Assembly (NCBI RefSeq): GCF_007995015.1
Contig: NZ_VORB01000005.1
Span: forward strand, 225,086 to 289,085
Direction: 5' to 3'
Origin: Luteibaculum oceani
GTDB taxonomy: Bacteria; Bacteroidota; Bacteroidia; Flavobacteriales_D; Luteibaculaceae
DNA length: 64,000 nucleotides
Part shown: positions 8,469 through 16,346 of the stretch, in pieces
How positions within the stretch are numbered: the stretch's first letter is position 1
How the letters are laid out: each line of letters starts with the position of its first letter
Notes under the pieces: generated by a model
Seen by the model: the letters and a program-made list of their open reading frames with translations, nothing else
Databases searched by the model: none
Told to the model about the DNA's origin: nothing
Position numbers and translations under genes: made by a program

Positions 8469-9729
8469 GAAATTATTATCACTAAGCATATTGTTGGGTG
8501 CATCTATATCCCTTTTGGCTCAACAAACTTTAATTTCCAATGCCACTTTGCATTTAGGAAACGGAGAGATTATTGAAAACGGATTTATTGGCTTGGGAAG
8601 CAATGGCGAAATCGATTACCTCGGAGTATCGGCTCCCCTTAATGCCTACAAAGAAGAAATAGACGCTACTGGGAAACATGTTTACCCAGGCTTTATCGTT
8701 CCCAATACTACTTTGGGTCTGGTTGAGATATCTGCCGTTAGGGCCTCTAGAGACCATGCAGAGACAGGATCATTTAACCCCAATGTTAGATCGCTAATCG
8801 CATTTAATTGTGAGTCGGATATCATCCCAACCGCAATGGATAACGGGGTTTTAATTGGACAAATCACTCCAAGAAGCGGAAGAATTTCTGGAAGCTCTTC
8901 TGTTGTAAATCTCGACTGTTGGAACTGGGAGGATGCTGCCCTTAAAACCGATGATGGGATTCACGTTAACTGGCCAGCGCCTTCTTACCGAACCGGATGG
9001 TGGGCCGAACCAGGCGGAATAAAGCTTAATGAGAAATACGACGAACAGGTTATAGAGCTTTCAGACTACCTCAAGAATGCGAAAGCTTATAATGCGAGTA
9101 CATCCAACCTGAAGGACCTAAGATATGTGGCCCTTGGGGGACTTTTCAAAGGGTCGAAAACCCTATACATCCACACCAATTCTGCACATGCAATGCTTGA
9201 CGCCCTTGAGTTAAAAAAGCAATTGGGTATAGAAAAGTTGGTGTTTGTAGGGGGGTATGAAAGTCATCTTATTCTCGATGAACTGAAAACTGCACAAACT
9301 CCAATAATCTTAAGAAGATTGCATGAACTGCCCATGCATCCAGACGATCCATTACACCTCCCCTACCAGCTTCCAGCCATTTTAAATAGAGCAGGAATAA
9401 CTGTAGCCTTAGACGTTGCTGGAGATATGGAACAAATTCAGGTGCGTAATCTTCCCTTTTTAGCTGGAACGGCTGCCGCCTATGGGGTGAGCACAGAAGA
9501 TGCGGTGAAAATGATTACACTAAATACCGCTATAGCTCTTGGAATTGATGACAAAGTTGGCACCCTACAAAAAGGAAAACACGCCACACTTTTTGTCTCC
9601 GAAGGAAATGCCCTGGAACCCATGACGAACAATGTAATTATGGCTTTTGTAAAGGGTAAACCTGTTGATTTAAACGACAACAAGCAAAAACAGCTCTACA
9701 AAAAGTATCAGGGCAAGTACAATCAATAA
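8461..9729 (+). CDS. secreted amidohydrolase-fold protein lacking the metal motif
   Basis: 422 residues from the ATG at 8461, which begins a clean signal peptide (MIKKLLSLSILLGASISLLA). The ATG overlaps the stop region of the preceding gene (8461-8468), indicating translational coupling. The N- and C-terminal composite domain is clearly amidohydrolase-like (LISNATLHLGNGEI; KVGTLQKGKHATLFV). However, after GKHVYPGFIV the sequence runs PNTTLGL instead of DxHxH, and the region matching the catalytic aspartate of the neighbour reads ALDVAGDMEQI. It is therefore probably a non-catalytic partner of the upstream enzyme, or uses a different mechanism. The pair is conserved in layout in Bacteroidota as far as I recall. 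Confidence 0.78.
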   Translation: MIKKLLSLSILLGASISLLAQQTLISNATLHLGNGEIIENGFIGLGSNGEIDYLGVSAPLNAYKEEIDATGKHVYPGFIVPNTTLGLVEISAVRASRDHAETGSFNPNVRSLIAFNCESDIIPTAMDNGVLIGQITPRSGRISGSSSVVNLDCWNWEDAALKTDDGIHVNWPAPSYRTGWWAEPGGIKLNEKYDEQVIELSDYLKNAKAYNASTSNLKDLRYVALGGLFKGSKTLYIHTNSAHAMLDALELKKQLGIEKLVFVGGYESHLILDELKTAQTPIILRRLHELPMHPDDPLHLPYQLPAILNRAGITVALDVAGDMEQIQVRNLPFLAGTAAAYGVSTEDAVKMITLNTAIALGIDDKVGTLQKGKHATLFVSEGNALEPMTNNVIMAFVKGKPVDLNDNKQKQLYKKYQGKYNQ

Positions 9730-9751
9730 TATCCTACTCAACTAATTTGAT

Positions 9752-9781
9752 AAAACAGCTGCAGATATCTGCGGCTGTTTT
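9752..9781. terminator. rho-independent terminator after the amidohydrolase pair
   Basis: A 30-base inverted repeat with 14-base arms (AAAACAGC at 9752-9759 pairing with GCTGTTTT at 9774-9781) and one wobble pair. The A-rich left arm and T-rich right arm make it usable on either strand. Confidence 0.75.
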
Positions 9782-9900
9782 ACTTTAAACCCATTTATAA
9801 CTGGGATATTTGAAAATCTAATCCTCAACTCCAATTAATACTTCCATCACTTCAGAGGGCGAGAAATTCATATTATCTTCCACCCTCCAAAAAAAATTTA

Positions 9901-12675
9901 ATGTCGGATAAACGTCTTTTTCTACTCGATGCTTACGCTTTAATATACCGTGCTTATTACGCGTTTATTAAAAATCCTAGAATCAACTCCAACGGCCTAA
10001 ATACCTCCGCTATTTATGGTTTTACTAATACGGTAGTCGATCTAATTAGAAGCGAAGACCCCACCCATATTGCTGTGTGTTTTGATGTTTCGGGTCCAAC
10101 GGAAAATCACATGGCTTATGCCGAATACAAGGCAAACCGAGAGGAAACCCCAGAGGATATTAGAATAGCGATTCCATACATCTATAAAATTTTAGAGGCC
10201 TTTAATATTAAAACCTACGGCTTAGAAGGCTACGAAGCCGACGACATCGTTGGAACTTTTGCAAAGCAAGCTGAAAAAGCAGGGTTTACCACCTATATGA
10301 TGACCTCGGATAAAGACTACGCTCAACTGGTATCGGAGAATATTTTCATGTACCGCCCTGCTAAATCCGGAAAAAAACCAGAAATCTGGGGTATTCCAGA
10401 AGTTCAAGAAAAATTTGGAGTAAGCACCCCAGAACAAGTCATAGACTTTTTAGGTATGATGGGAGATAAGGTGGATAACATCCCAGGTATCCCAGGTGTA
10501 GGAGAAAAACGTGCCAAGGACCTTATTGCAGAATTTGGTTCTATGGAAGGATTGTATGAAAATACCGACAAGCTAAAGGGCAAACTAAAAGAGAACGTAG
10601 AAGCGAATAAGGAGCAGGCCTTTTTGAGTAAACAATTGGCTCGTATAAACCAAAACGTCCCATTGGAGTGGGATCCAAACGAAACGATAAGGCAAGAACC
10701 CAACAAGGATCAATTAAGAGAACTCTTTGGCGAACTGGAATTCAGAACTCTGAGCCAACGTGTTTTAGGTGAAAAATTAACGGTAGCAAGCTCTTCCAAT
10801 CAACAGACCTCCTTATTCGGAGATGATGAAAACGAGGAAATAGCTGAGGAAGGTACTAGCATGCGGACCATAGAGGACGTAAAGTACGATTACCAACTTC
10901 TGGAAGGGCAAGCGGGAATGGCCACCTTAAAGGAAGTGCTTTCCGAAGCCGATGCCTTCTGTTTTGATACCGAAACAACCGATTTGGATGTATGGAAGGC
11001 CGATTTAATAGGCATGGCATTTTCTACCAAAGCTGGAACTGGTTATTACCTCCTTTTGGAGGGCACAAAACAGGAGAAAACAAATTTTCTGCAGGAATTA
11101 CAGCCTTTTTTTAGTGATGCTACCAAAATTAAGATAGCCCATAACCTAAAATTCGATGCTGGTATTCTCGCCCAATTTGGCCTGGAATTAAAAAACCCCG
11201 TTTTCGATACCATGGTAGCACACTACCTTATCAATCCAGATATGCGTCATGGGATGGATGCCCTATCGGAAGCCTACCTCAATTACCAACCTATTTCGAT
11301 TGAAGATTTAATTGGGAAAAAAGGAAAATCCCAAAAGTCGATGGATACGGTAGATAAGGAAAGGGTAGCCGTTTACGCAGCCGAAGATGCCGATATCACT
11401 TTTCAGCTTTACGAACTTTTCTCCAAAAAACTGAAAGAACTAAATGCCGAAAAGCTATTCACCGACCTAGAAATGCCTTTGGTAGAGGTATTGCTTGAAA
11501 TGGAAACGCACGGTATTAAGCTAGATGCTGATATGCTAAAAGCCCAATCGGAGAAAATGGTTGAAGACATTCAGCAACTTGAAAAATCCATCTACCAGCA
11601 TGCCGGAACCGAATTTAAAATTAGCTCACCAAAGCAATTGGGAGAGATTTTGTTCGACCGCTTAAAAATTACCGACAAGCCGAAAAAGACCAAGTCGGGC
11701 CAGTATGCTACCAGCGAAGATATTTTGGTTAAATACAAAGAGAATCATCCCATAATTGAAGATATTATGGGTTATCGCCAGCTGATGAAACTTAAGTCTA
11801 CCTATGTAGATGCCTTACCTCAACTTATTAACGAAAAAACGGGGCGTATCCATACCAGTTTTAACCAAACGGTAGCGGCTACAGGAAGACTAAGCTCCAA
11901 CAATCCCAACTTGCAGAATATCCCTATTAGAACCGAGCGAGGTAGAGAAATTCGAACTGCTTTCGTTCCATCAGATAGTAACCACACCCTAATTGCTGCC
12001 GATTATTCTCAAGTAGAATTACGCATTATTGCGGCTTTGGCTAAAGACGAAAATATGATTCAGTCTTTCCGAGATAAAAAGGATATCCATGCAGCAACCG
12101 CGGCGAGAGTTTTTGGGGTGAATATAGATGAGGTAAATCGCGAACAAAGATCCCGAGCTAAAGCGGTGAACTTTGGAATTATTTATGGGCAATCGGCTTT
12201 TACCTTGGCAGATCAATTGGGAATAAAACGAGGTGAGGCAAAGGAACTTATTGATAATTATTTCAATCAATATCCAGCTATAAAAGCCTTCTTAGAAAAC
12301 CAGAAGGAATTGGCAAGGAAACAAGGGTATGTGGAAACCATCATGGGCAGACGCCGTTATTTAGCAGATATCAATTCACGAAATGCCATTGTTAGAGGTT
12401 TTGCAGAGCGAAACGCGGTAAACGCTCCTATACAGGGTTCAGCAGCAGATATCATCAAAAAAGCGATGATAGATATTCATCATTGGTTATCAGAAAGCAA
12501 ACTTAAAACCAAGATGGTTTTACAGGTGCACGATGAATTGCTTTTTGATGTTCCGAACGAAGAAATTGAGGCGCTGTGCAAAGGAGTTGAAGAACGCATG
12601 GAAAATGCGGTATCACTTGCCGTACCGCTTGAAGTGGAAATTGGAAAGGGAAGCAATTGGCTGGAAGCCCATTAA
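9901..12675 (+). CDS. polA: DNA polymerase I
   Basis: 924 residues with all three PolA domains. The 5'-3' exonuclease domain is at about 1-300 and includes a helix-hairpin-helix GIPGVGEKRA segment. The 3'-5' proofreading domain is at about 340-530 and its ExoI motif DTETTD lies near 355. The polymerase domain runs from about 560 to 924 with ATGRLSSNNPNLQNIP, motif A ADYSQVELR near 700, and motif C VHDELLFDV near 876. The proofreading acidic residues are present, unlike in Taq-type PolA. It fills gaps in replication and repair. It is preceded by a 171-base gap with a terminator and appears to be transcribed alone. Confidence 0.97.
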   Translation: MSDKRLFLLDAYALIYRAYYAFIKNPRINSNGLNTSAIYGFTNTVVDLIRSEDPTHIAVCFDVSGPTENHMAYAEYKANREETPEDIRIAIPYIYKILEAFNIKTYGLEGYEADDIVGTFAKQAEKAGFTTYMMTSDKDYAQLVSENIFMYRPAKSGKKPEIWGIPEVQEKFGVSTPEQVIDFLGMMGDKVDNIPGIPGVGEKRAKDLIAEFGSMEGLYENTDKLKGKLKENVEANKEQAFLSKQLARINQNVPLEWDPNETIRQEPNKDQLRELFGELEFRTLSQRVLGEKLTVASSSNQQTSLFGDDENEEIAEEGTSMRTIEDVKYDYQLLEGQAGMATLKEVLSEADAFCFDTETTDLDVWKADLIGMAFSTKAGTGYYLLLEGTKQEKTNFLQELQPFFSDATKIKIAHNLKFDAGILAQFGLELKNPVFDTMVAHYLINPDMRHGMDALSEAYLNYQPISIEDLIGKKGKSQKSMDTVDKERVAVYAAEDADITFQLYELFSKKLKELNAEKLFTDLEMPLVEVLLEMETHGIKLDADMLKAQSEKMVEDIQQLEKSIYQHAGTEFKISSPKQLGEILFDRLKITDKPKKTKSGQYATSEDILVKYKENHPIIEDIMGYRQLMKLKSTYVDALPQLINEKTGRIHTSFNQTVAATGRLSSNNPNLQNIPIRTERGREIRTAFVPSDSNHTLIAADYSQVELRIIAALAKDENMIQSFRDKKDIHAATAARVFGVNIDEVNREQRSRAKAVNFGIIYGQSAFTLADQLGIKRGEAKELIDNYFNQYPAIKAFLENQKELARKQGYVETIMGRRRYLADINSRNAIVRGFAERNAVNAPIQGSAADIIKKAMIDIHHWLSESKLKTKMVLQVHDELLFDVPNEEIEALCKGVEERMENAVSLAVPLEVEIGKGSNWLEAH

Positions 12676-12699
12676 AATTCTGATTCTGCATTAATTATC

Positions 12700-12707
12700 T
12701 ACCTTTG
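12700..12707 (+). promoter_or_regulatory. -7 promoter box of the HAD-map-methyltransferase operon
   Basis: TACCTTTG is an exact TAnnTTTG match, 22 bases before the ATG at 12730 and downstream of the polA stop. It suggests that the next three genes have their own promoter. Confidence 0.6.
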
Positions 12708-12729
12708 CAGGCCAATTATTAAAGGGAAA

Positions 12730-13179
12730 ATGGAACAAAGCGGATTGCGGATTGCAGTTGATTTCGATGGCACCATAGTAGAGCATAAATATCCTGCTAT
12801 TGGGAAAGAAATGCTTTTTGCTTTCGAAACCTTAAAGCAGTTGCAGAAAAAAGGCCATACTTTGATTCTCTGGACCTACAGAATTGGCGAAGATTTAGAA
12901 GCTGCAGTGGAGTATTGCAAAGAAAACGGCGTGGAATTTTACGCTGTAAATGCAAACCACCCAGAAGAACAATGGACTCCAGAAATTCCTAGAAAACTGG
13001 ATGTAGATTTGTTTATCGACGATAGAAATGTTGGAGGATTTTTGGGGTGGAGTGAAATTTGGCAACGACTGCATCCAGAATCTGGCCCCCTAGATTATCA
13101 ACTTAAAAATCCCGATGCCCATAAGAACTTCCCGAATGAAAGTAACTCGGGTGGATTTTGGAAAAAACTTTTTAGCTAA
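12730..13179 (+). CDS. HAD-superfamily hydrolase, BT0820-like
   Basis: 149 residues starting with the HAD nucleophile loop VDFDGTIVE at about 10-18 (Asp11 nucleophile, Asp13 acid/base). Motif II is in LILWTYR and the acidic motif IV is DLFIDDRNVGG. There is no large cap domain, as in the short Bacteroides BT0820-type phosphatases. The substrate is not predictable. Its stop shares a base with the map start (TAATG at 13178-13182), so the two are translationally coupled. Confidence 0.8.
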   Translation: MEQSGLRIAVDFDGTIVEHKYPAIGKEMLFAFETLKQLQKKGHTLILWTYRIGEDLEAAVEYCKENGVEFYAVNANHPEEQWTPEIPRKLDVDLFIDDRNVGGFLGWSEIWQRLHPESGPLDYQLKNPDAHKNFPNESNSGGFWKKLFS

Positions 13180-13964
13180 TGATCAAGCTTAAATCGGCTG
13201 AGGAAATAGAATTAATACGCCAAAGTGCGTTGGTAGTAAGTAAAACATTGGGTGAAATTGCCAAGGTAATTAAGCCTGGAATTACTCCTTTAGATTTAGA
13301 TAAACTTGCAGAAGAGTGCATTCTAGACCTAGGTGCTAAACCTGGTTTTAAAGGGATGTACGATTACGAGTTTACCCTTTGCACATCGGTAAATGAGCAA
13401 GTTGTACACGGCATTCCCGACAAACGCCCCCTACAAGAAGGCGACATCATTTCTGTTGATTGCGGATCCTACATGAATGGATACTACGGAGACCACGCAT
13501 ATACCTTTTGTATCGGCGAGGTTAAACCCGAAGTAAAAAAATTGGTGGATACCACCCTGGAATGTCTTTACAAAGGAATTGCAGAAACCAAAGCTGGAAA
13601 CCGAATCGGAGATTTGGCTTTTGCCATTCAAAACCATGCCGAAACCAATGGTTACGGGGTAGTTCGTGAATTGGTTGGCCACGGTTTAGGTAAAGACCTC
13701 CACGAAAAACCAGAAGTTCCCAATTATGGTAAGCGCGGAAGGGGTACCATGCTTAAGAACGGTATGACGCTAGCTATTGAACCTATGATAAACATGGGAG
13801 TTAAGGAAGTAAAGCAACTTTCTGACGGTTGGACCATAGTAACCGCCGATGGCAAACCAAGTGCCCATTTTGAGCACGATGTAGCCATTATTAACGGTCA
13901 ACCCGAAATATTATCCACTTTTAAATACGTAGAAGAAGCCCTAGGCTTAGATGTTACAGCATGA
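13179..13964 (+). CDS. map: type I methionine aminopeptidase
   Basis: 261 residues of the M24A pita-bread fold that removes the initiator methionine from new proteins. The five metal ligands are visible: Asp in ISVDCGSYMNG, Asp in GYYGDHAYTF, His in GHGLGKDLHEKP, Glu in AIEPMIN and Glu in AHFEHDVAI. No N-terminal zinc-finger extension is present, as is normal for bacterial MAP. The start overlaps the HAD stop (TAATG) and the stop overlaps the methyltransferase start (ATGA at 13961-13964). Confidence 0.96.
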   Translation: MIKLKSAEEIELIRQSALVVSKTLGEIAKVIKPGITPLDLDKLAEECILDLGAKPGFKGMYDYEFTLCTSVNEQVVHGIPDKRPLQEGDIISVDCGSYMNGYYGDHAYTFCIGEVKPEVKKLVDTTLECLYKGIAETKAGNRIGDLAFAIQNHAETNGYGVVRELVGHGLGKDLHEKPEVPNYGKRGRGTMLKNGMTLAIEPMINMGVKEVKQLSDGWTIVTADGKPSAHFEHDVAIINGQPEILSTFKYVEEALGLDVTA

Positions 13965-14728
13965 GAAAGCTCTTTCATTTTCTATTGACAACGATACCTA
14001 GGCCAGTCCTAATTATCTTGTCCTACCCCTATAGAGCTTTTGCTCGTTTGTGGTACGCGGGAAATAAGTATACCTGCCCAATTGAAGGTAAATCGTATCG
14101 CAAATTTTTGCCTTATGGTGCCTTAAATATCAGGGAAAACGCTTTGTGCCCGGGATCTCTATCCCTAGAGCGTCACCGTTTACTTTGGCTATACCTAAAG
14201 GAGAAAACCAATTTCTTTACTGCACCAAAATTAAAGATGCTTCATGTAGCGCCTGAGCAGTGCTTTCTAGACATTTTTAAAAAGCAAAAGAACCTTGATT
14301 ACACAACTGGTGACTTGGTTTCTCCTATTGCAGATGTTAAAATGGATCTTCATAATCCACCCTTTGATGATAACACCTTTGATGTGGTATTTTGTAACCA
14401 TGTACTAGAGCATGTAGACGATGCAGATAAGTGCATGCGCGAGTTATACCGTATCATTAAACCAGGTGGATGGGGTATTTTCCAAGTTCCATTGGATACC
14501 ACAAGAGAAGAAACTTTGGAAGATCCAAGTATTACTTCTGAGGAAGACCGTTTAAAGCATTACTGGCAAAAAGACCATGTTCGTTTGTTTGGTATGGATT
14601 ATCCAAAAAGATTGGAAGCTGCTGGGTTTGATGTAAAAACAGAAGACTACACCAAAGAAATAGGACCAGAGTTAACCGAAAAATACTGCCTGATGAAGGG
14701 TGAGCTGCTTTTCTTTTGCTCTAAATAA
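13961..14728 (+). CDS. SAM-dependent methyltransferase, class I
   Basis: 255 residues. An N-terminal hydrophobic and basic segment (about 1-40) and a putative small zinc-like region (CPIEGKSYRKF ... ALCPG) precede a class I methyltransferase core. The core shows MLHVAPEQ (motif I region), DLHNPPFDDNTFDVVFCNHVLEHV (motifs II-III in two parts) and the IIKPGGWGIFQVP strand typical of Methyltransf_11 proteins. The substrate is unknown. Its four-base overlap with map places it in the same transcript, which ends at the terminator at 14754-14780. Confidence 0.82.
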   Translation: MRKLFHFLLTTIPRPVLIILSYPYRAFARLWYAGNKYTCPIEGKSYRKFLPYGALNIRENALCPGSLSLERHRLLWLYLKEKTNFFTAPKLKMLHVAPEQCFLDIFKKQKNLDYTTGDLVSPIADVKMDLHNPPFDDNTFDVVFCNHVLEHVDDADKCMRELYRIIKPGGWGIFQVPLDTTREETLEDPSITSEEDRLKHYWQKDHVRLFGMDYPKRLEAAGFDVKTEDYTKEIGPELTEKYCLMKGELLFFCSK

Positions 14729-14753
14729 AACTATACCAAATCGTTAAAAACTA

Positions 14754-14780
14754 AAAGTCAACTTTAGGGTTGGCTTTTTT
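14754..14780 (+). terminator. rho-independent terminator after the methyltransferase gene
   Basis: AAAGTCAAC at 14754-14762 pairs with GTTGGCTTT at 14769-14777 (one G-T wobble), followed by a T run. It ends the HAD-map-methyltransferase transcript. Confidence 0.8.
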
Positions 14781-14903
14781 TGTGCCTTATAATTCCGTGA
14801 TCGCAATCTATTATGCAAAGGCAAAAGTGTTTCGATAAGCTAAAGCAGTGCTTATAGATATTTCGATTAGCAATTGAAACTGGTCAAAAATTAGTCCAAC
14901 AAA

Positions 14904-14933
14904 AAAGGGCGATTGCATTTGCAATCGCCCTTT
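14904..14933. terminator. perfect 14-bp hairpin terminator of the small lipoprotein gene
   Basis: The arms 14904-14917 and 14920-14933 are perfectly complementary around TT; the core is GGGCGATTGCA / TGCAATCGCCC. A-tracts and T-tracts flank it, so read on the minus strand it terminates the lipoprotein gene ending at 14955. Confidence 0.8.
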
Positions 14934-14954
14934 ATTATTTCTTTACAAGTCGAC

Positions 14955-15191
14955 TTAGTGGTTGTGGTCGCTGTGATCTTCAGTCATTTCTTCAGCTTTC
15001 TCACCTACAGCTTCCATAGTTGAGTCAACCTTCTCACCTGCTTCTTCCATGGTCTCTTCCATGTCGTTAACAGCCTCGTCGAACTTCTCGTTCATTTCTT
15101 TTTCTACTTCTTCTACTTTAGTTTCAGTTTCAGAACCACAAGAAACTGCAAACATCCCTGCCAATGCAGCAAATAATAATACCTTTTTCAT
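14955..15191 (-). CDS. small acidic lipoprotein with a histidine-rich tail
   Basis: 78 residues. A lipoprotein signal (MKKVLLFAALAGMFAVSC) has a lipobox ending AVSC with Cys18. The mature part is a highly acidic amphipathic helix of Glu, Lys and Met repeats (EEVEKEMNEKF ... EETMEEAGEKV) and ends DHSDHNH. No enzyme fold is possible at this size. The His/Asp tail could bind metal, and sodB is the divergent neighbour, but both points are suggestive only. The gene is flanked by its own terminator. Confidence 0.7.
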   Translation of the reverse strand: MKKVLLFAALAGMFAVSCGSETETKVEEVEKEMNEKFDEAVNDMEETMEEAGEKVDSTMEAVGEKAEEMTEDHSDHNH

Positions 15192-15258
15192 TTTTAAACG
15201 GGGTTTAATTAGGATACAAATCTTAAAATATTTTGTGAGTATAAAAAATGTGCTTTAC

Positions 15259-15266
15259 TATATTTG
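15259..15266 (+). promoter_or_regulatory. -7 promoter box of sodB
   Basis: TATATTTG matches TAnnTTTG exactly and lies 26 bases before the ATG at 15293. Because it falls inside the longest open frame (from 15248), it shows that the in-frame ATG at 15248 is not the real start. Confidence 0.65.
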
Positions 15267-15292
15267 AACAAACTCAAAAAAATAAGATCGTT

Positions 15293-15901
15293 ATGGCCTT
15301 TGAATTGCCTAAATTACCTTACGCACATGATGCTTTAGAGCCGCACATAGACGCTAAAACCATGGAAATTCACCATGGAAAGCATCACGCTGGATATACA
15401 ACAAAATTAAATGGAGCTATTGAGGGAACAGATTTAGCTGGAAAGTCTATCGAAGATATCCTTAAAAATCTAGACATGAGCAATGGCGCTGTAAGAAACA
15501 ATGGTGGTGGATATTACAATCACTGTCTATTTTGGGAAGTAATGAGCCCAAATGGTGGTGGAAATCCTAGTGGTGCCCTTGCCGATGCTATTAACGAAGC
15601 TTTTGGTTCTTTTGAAGCGTTTAAAGACAAGTTTTCTGCTGCCGCAGCTACACAGTTCGGTTCAGGATGGGCTTGGCTTTGTGCTCACCCAGGTGGAAAA
15701 GTAGAGGTTTGTTCTACACCTAACCAAGATAACCCTCTGATGCCTAGTATTGGTTGCGGTGGTACTCCTATTTTAGGTTTAGATGTTTGGGAACACGCTT
15801 ACTACCTAAACTACCAAAACAGACGTCCAGACTACATCGAAGCTTTCTTTAATGTAATTAACTGGGATGAAGTTTCTAAAAGATACGAGGCAGCTAAATA
15901 A
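15293..15901 (+). CDS. sodB: superoxide dismutase, Fe/Mn family
   Basis: 202 residues from the ATG at 15293, which gives the standard N-terminus [17 protein letters not shown]. Metal ligands are His in MEIHHGKHH, His in GYYNHCLFW, and Asp and His in [12 protein letters not shown]. The segment GSGWAWL is also conserved. It converts superoxide to oxygen and hydrogen peroxide in the cytoplasm. Whether it uses iron or manganese cannot be settled by eye. The longer open frame to 15248 is rejected because the promoter lies inside it. A hairpin terminator follows at 15931. Confidence 0.95.
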   Translation: MAFELPKLPYAHDALEPHIDAKTMEIHHGKHHAGYTTKLNGAIEGTDLAGKSIEDILKNLDMSNGAVRNNGGGYYNHCLFWEVMSPNGGGNPSGALADAINEAFGSFEAFKDKFSAAAATQFGSGWAWLCAHPGGKVEVCSTPNQDNPLMPSIGCGGTPILGLDVWEHAYYLNYQNRRPDYIEAFFNVINWDEVSKRYEAAK

Positions 15902-15930
15902 CTAGCTTCCCGCAATATTTTTCATCTTTG

Positions 15931-15958
15931 CCCGTGTAGCTAATACACGGGCTTTTTT
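15931..15958 (+). terminator. sodB terminator hairpin abutting the next start codon
   Basis: CCCGTGTA (15931-15938) and TACACGGG (15944-15951) form a perfect 8-bp stem around GCTAA, followed by six T (15953-15958). The ATG of the TM2-like gene begins at the very next base. A near-consensus -7 box (CATCTTTG, 15923-15930) sits directly upstream of the stem. Confidence 0.8.
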
Positions 15959-16324
15959 ATGCGATTATTTTTCCTCCTTGTTATATTAACTGTAATTCCT
16001 TTTGCCTCCTCTTATGGACAGGTAAAAGAAATTTTTGTCCAAGAAAATGGTACAACCGTTATTGAGGGAGTTCCAGAATTAAAAAAGAGTACCGCATTGC
16101 TCATAACGGTGCTGCTCGGACCCGTGGGTGGGCATAGAGTTATAATGGGAACTAAATCATGGGTCCCACTGGTATATACCCTTACCCTAGGAGGTGGATT
16201 GGGTATCGTTCCACTGATCGACTTTTTTGCCACTCTTTTTTCCAAGGATATTAAAGAATATCAAAACCAGGGCCGAGTTCTAATGTGGCTAAACAAAAAA
16301 GGAGTACCCAGAGGCACTCCTTAA
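15959..16324 (+). CDS. TM2-domain-like small membrane protein with signal peptide
   Basis: 121 residues. An N-terminal signal segment (MRLFFLLVILTVIPFASSYG) is followed by a TM2-like unit: KKSTALLITVLLGPVGGHRVIMG, a second helix after KSWVPLVYTLTLGGGLGI, and the acidic DFF turn. TM2-type proteins are small two-helix membrane proteins of unknown function. The start codon directly abuts the sodB terminator T-run, leaving no room for a ribosome site other than the hairpin. The final codons overlap the terminator of the convergent glmS operon. Confidence 0.7.
   Translation: MRLFFLLVILTVIPFASSYGQVKEIFVQENGTTVIEGVPELKKSTALLITVLLGPVGGHRVIMGTKSWVPLVYTLTLGGGLGIVPLIDFFATLFSKDIKEYQNQGRVLMWLNKKGVPRGTP
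16293..16322 (-). terminator. glmS terminator lying inside the 3' end of the TM2-like gene
   Basis: Read on the minus strand, AAGGAGT and ACTCCTT (16316-16322 and 16299-16305) form a 7-bp stem followed by a run of six T (16298-16293). It is 25 bases past the glmS stop and lies within the last codons of the plus-strand gene. Confidence 0.65.
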
Positions 16325-16346
16325 ATATTTCATCGAGAATAATTAA

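Noticed and set aside
14781..14903. Possible small RNA between two terminators
   Set aside because: No exact promoter box on either strand and no visible conserved structure; the gap is short and unremarkable.
15248..15292. N-terminal extension of SodB
   Set aside because: The exact -7 box at 15259-15266 lies in it, and Fe/Mn SOD proteins begin at the later methionine.
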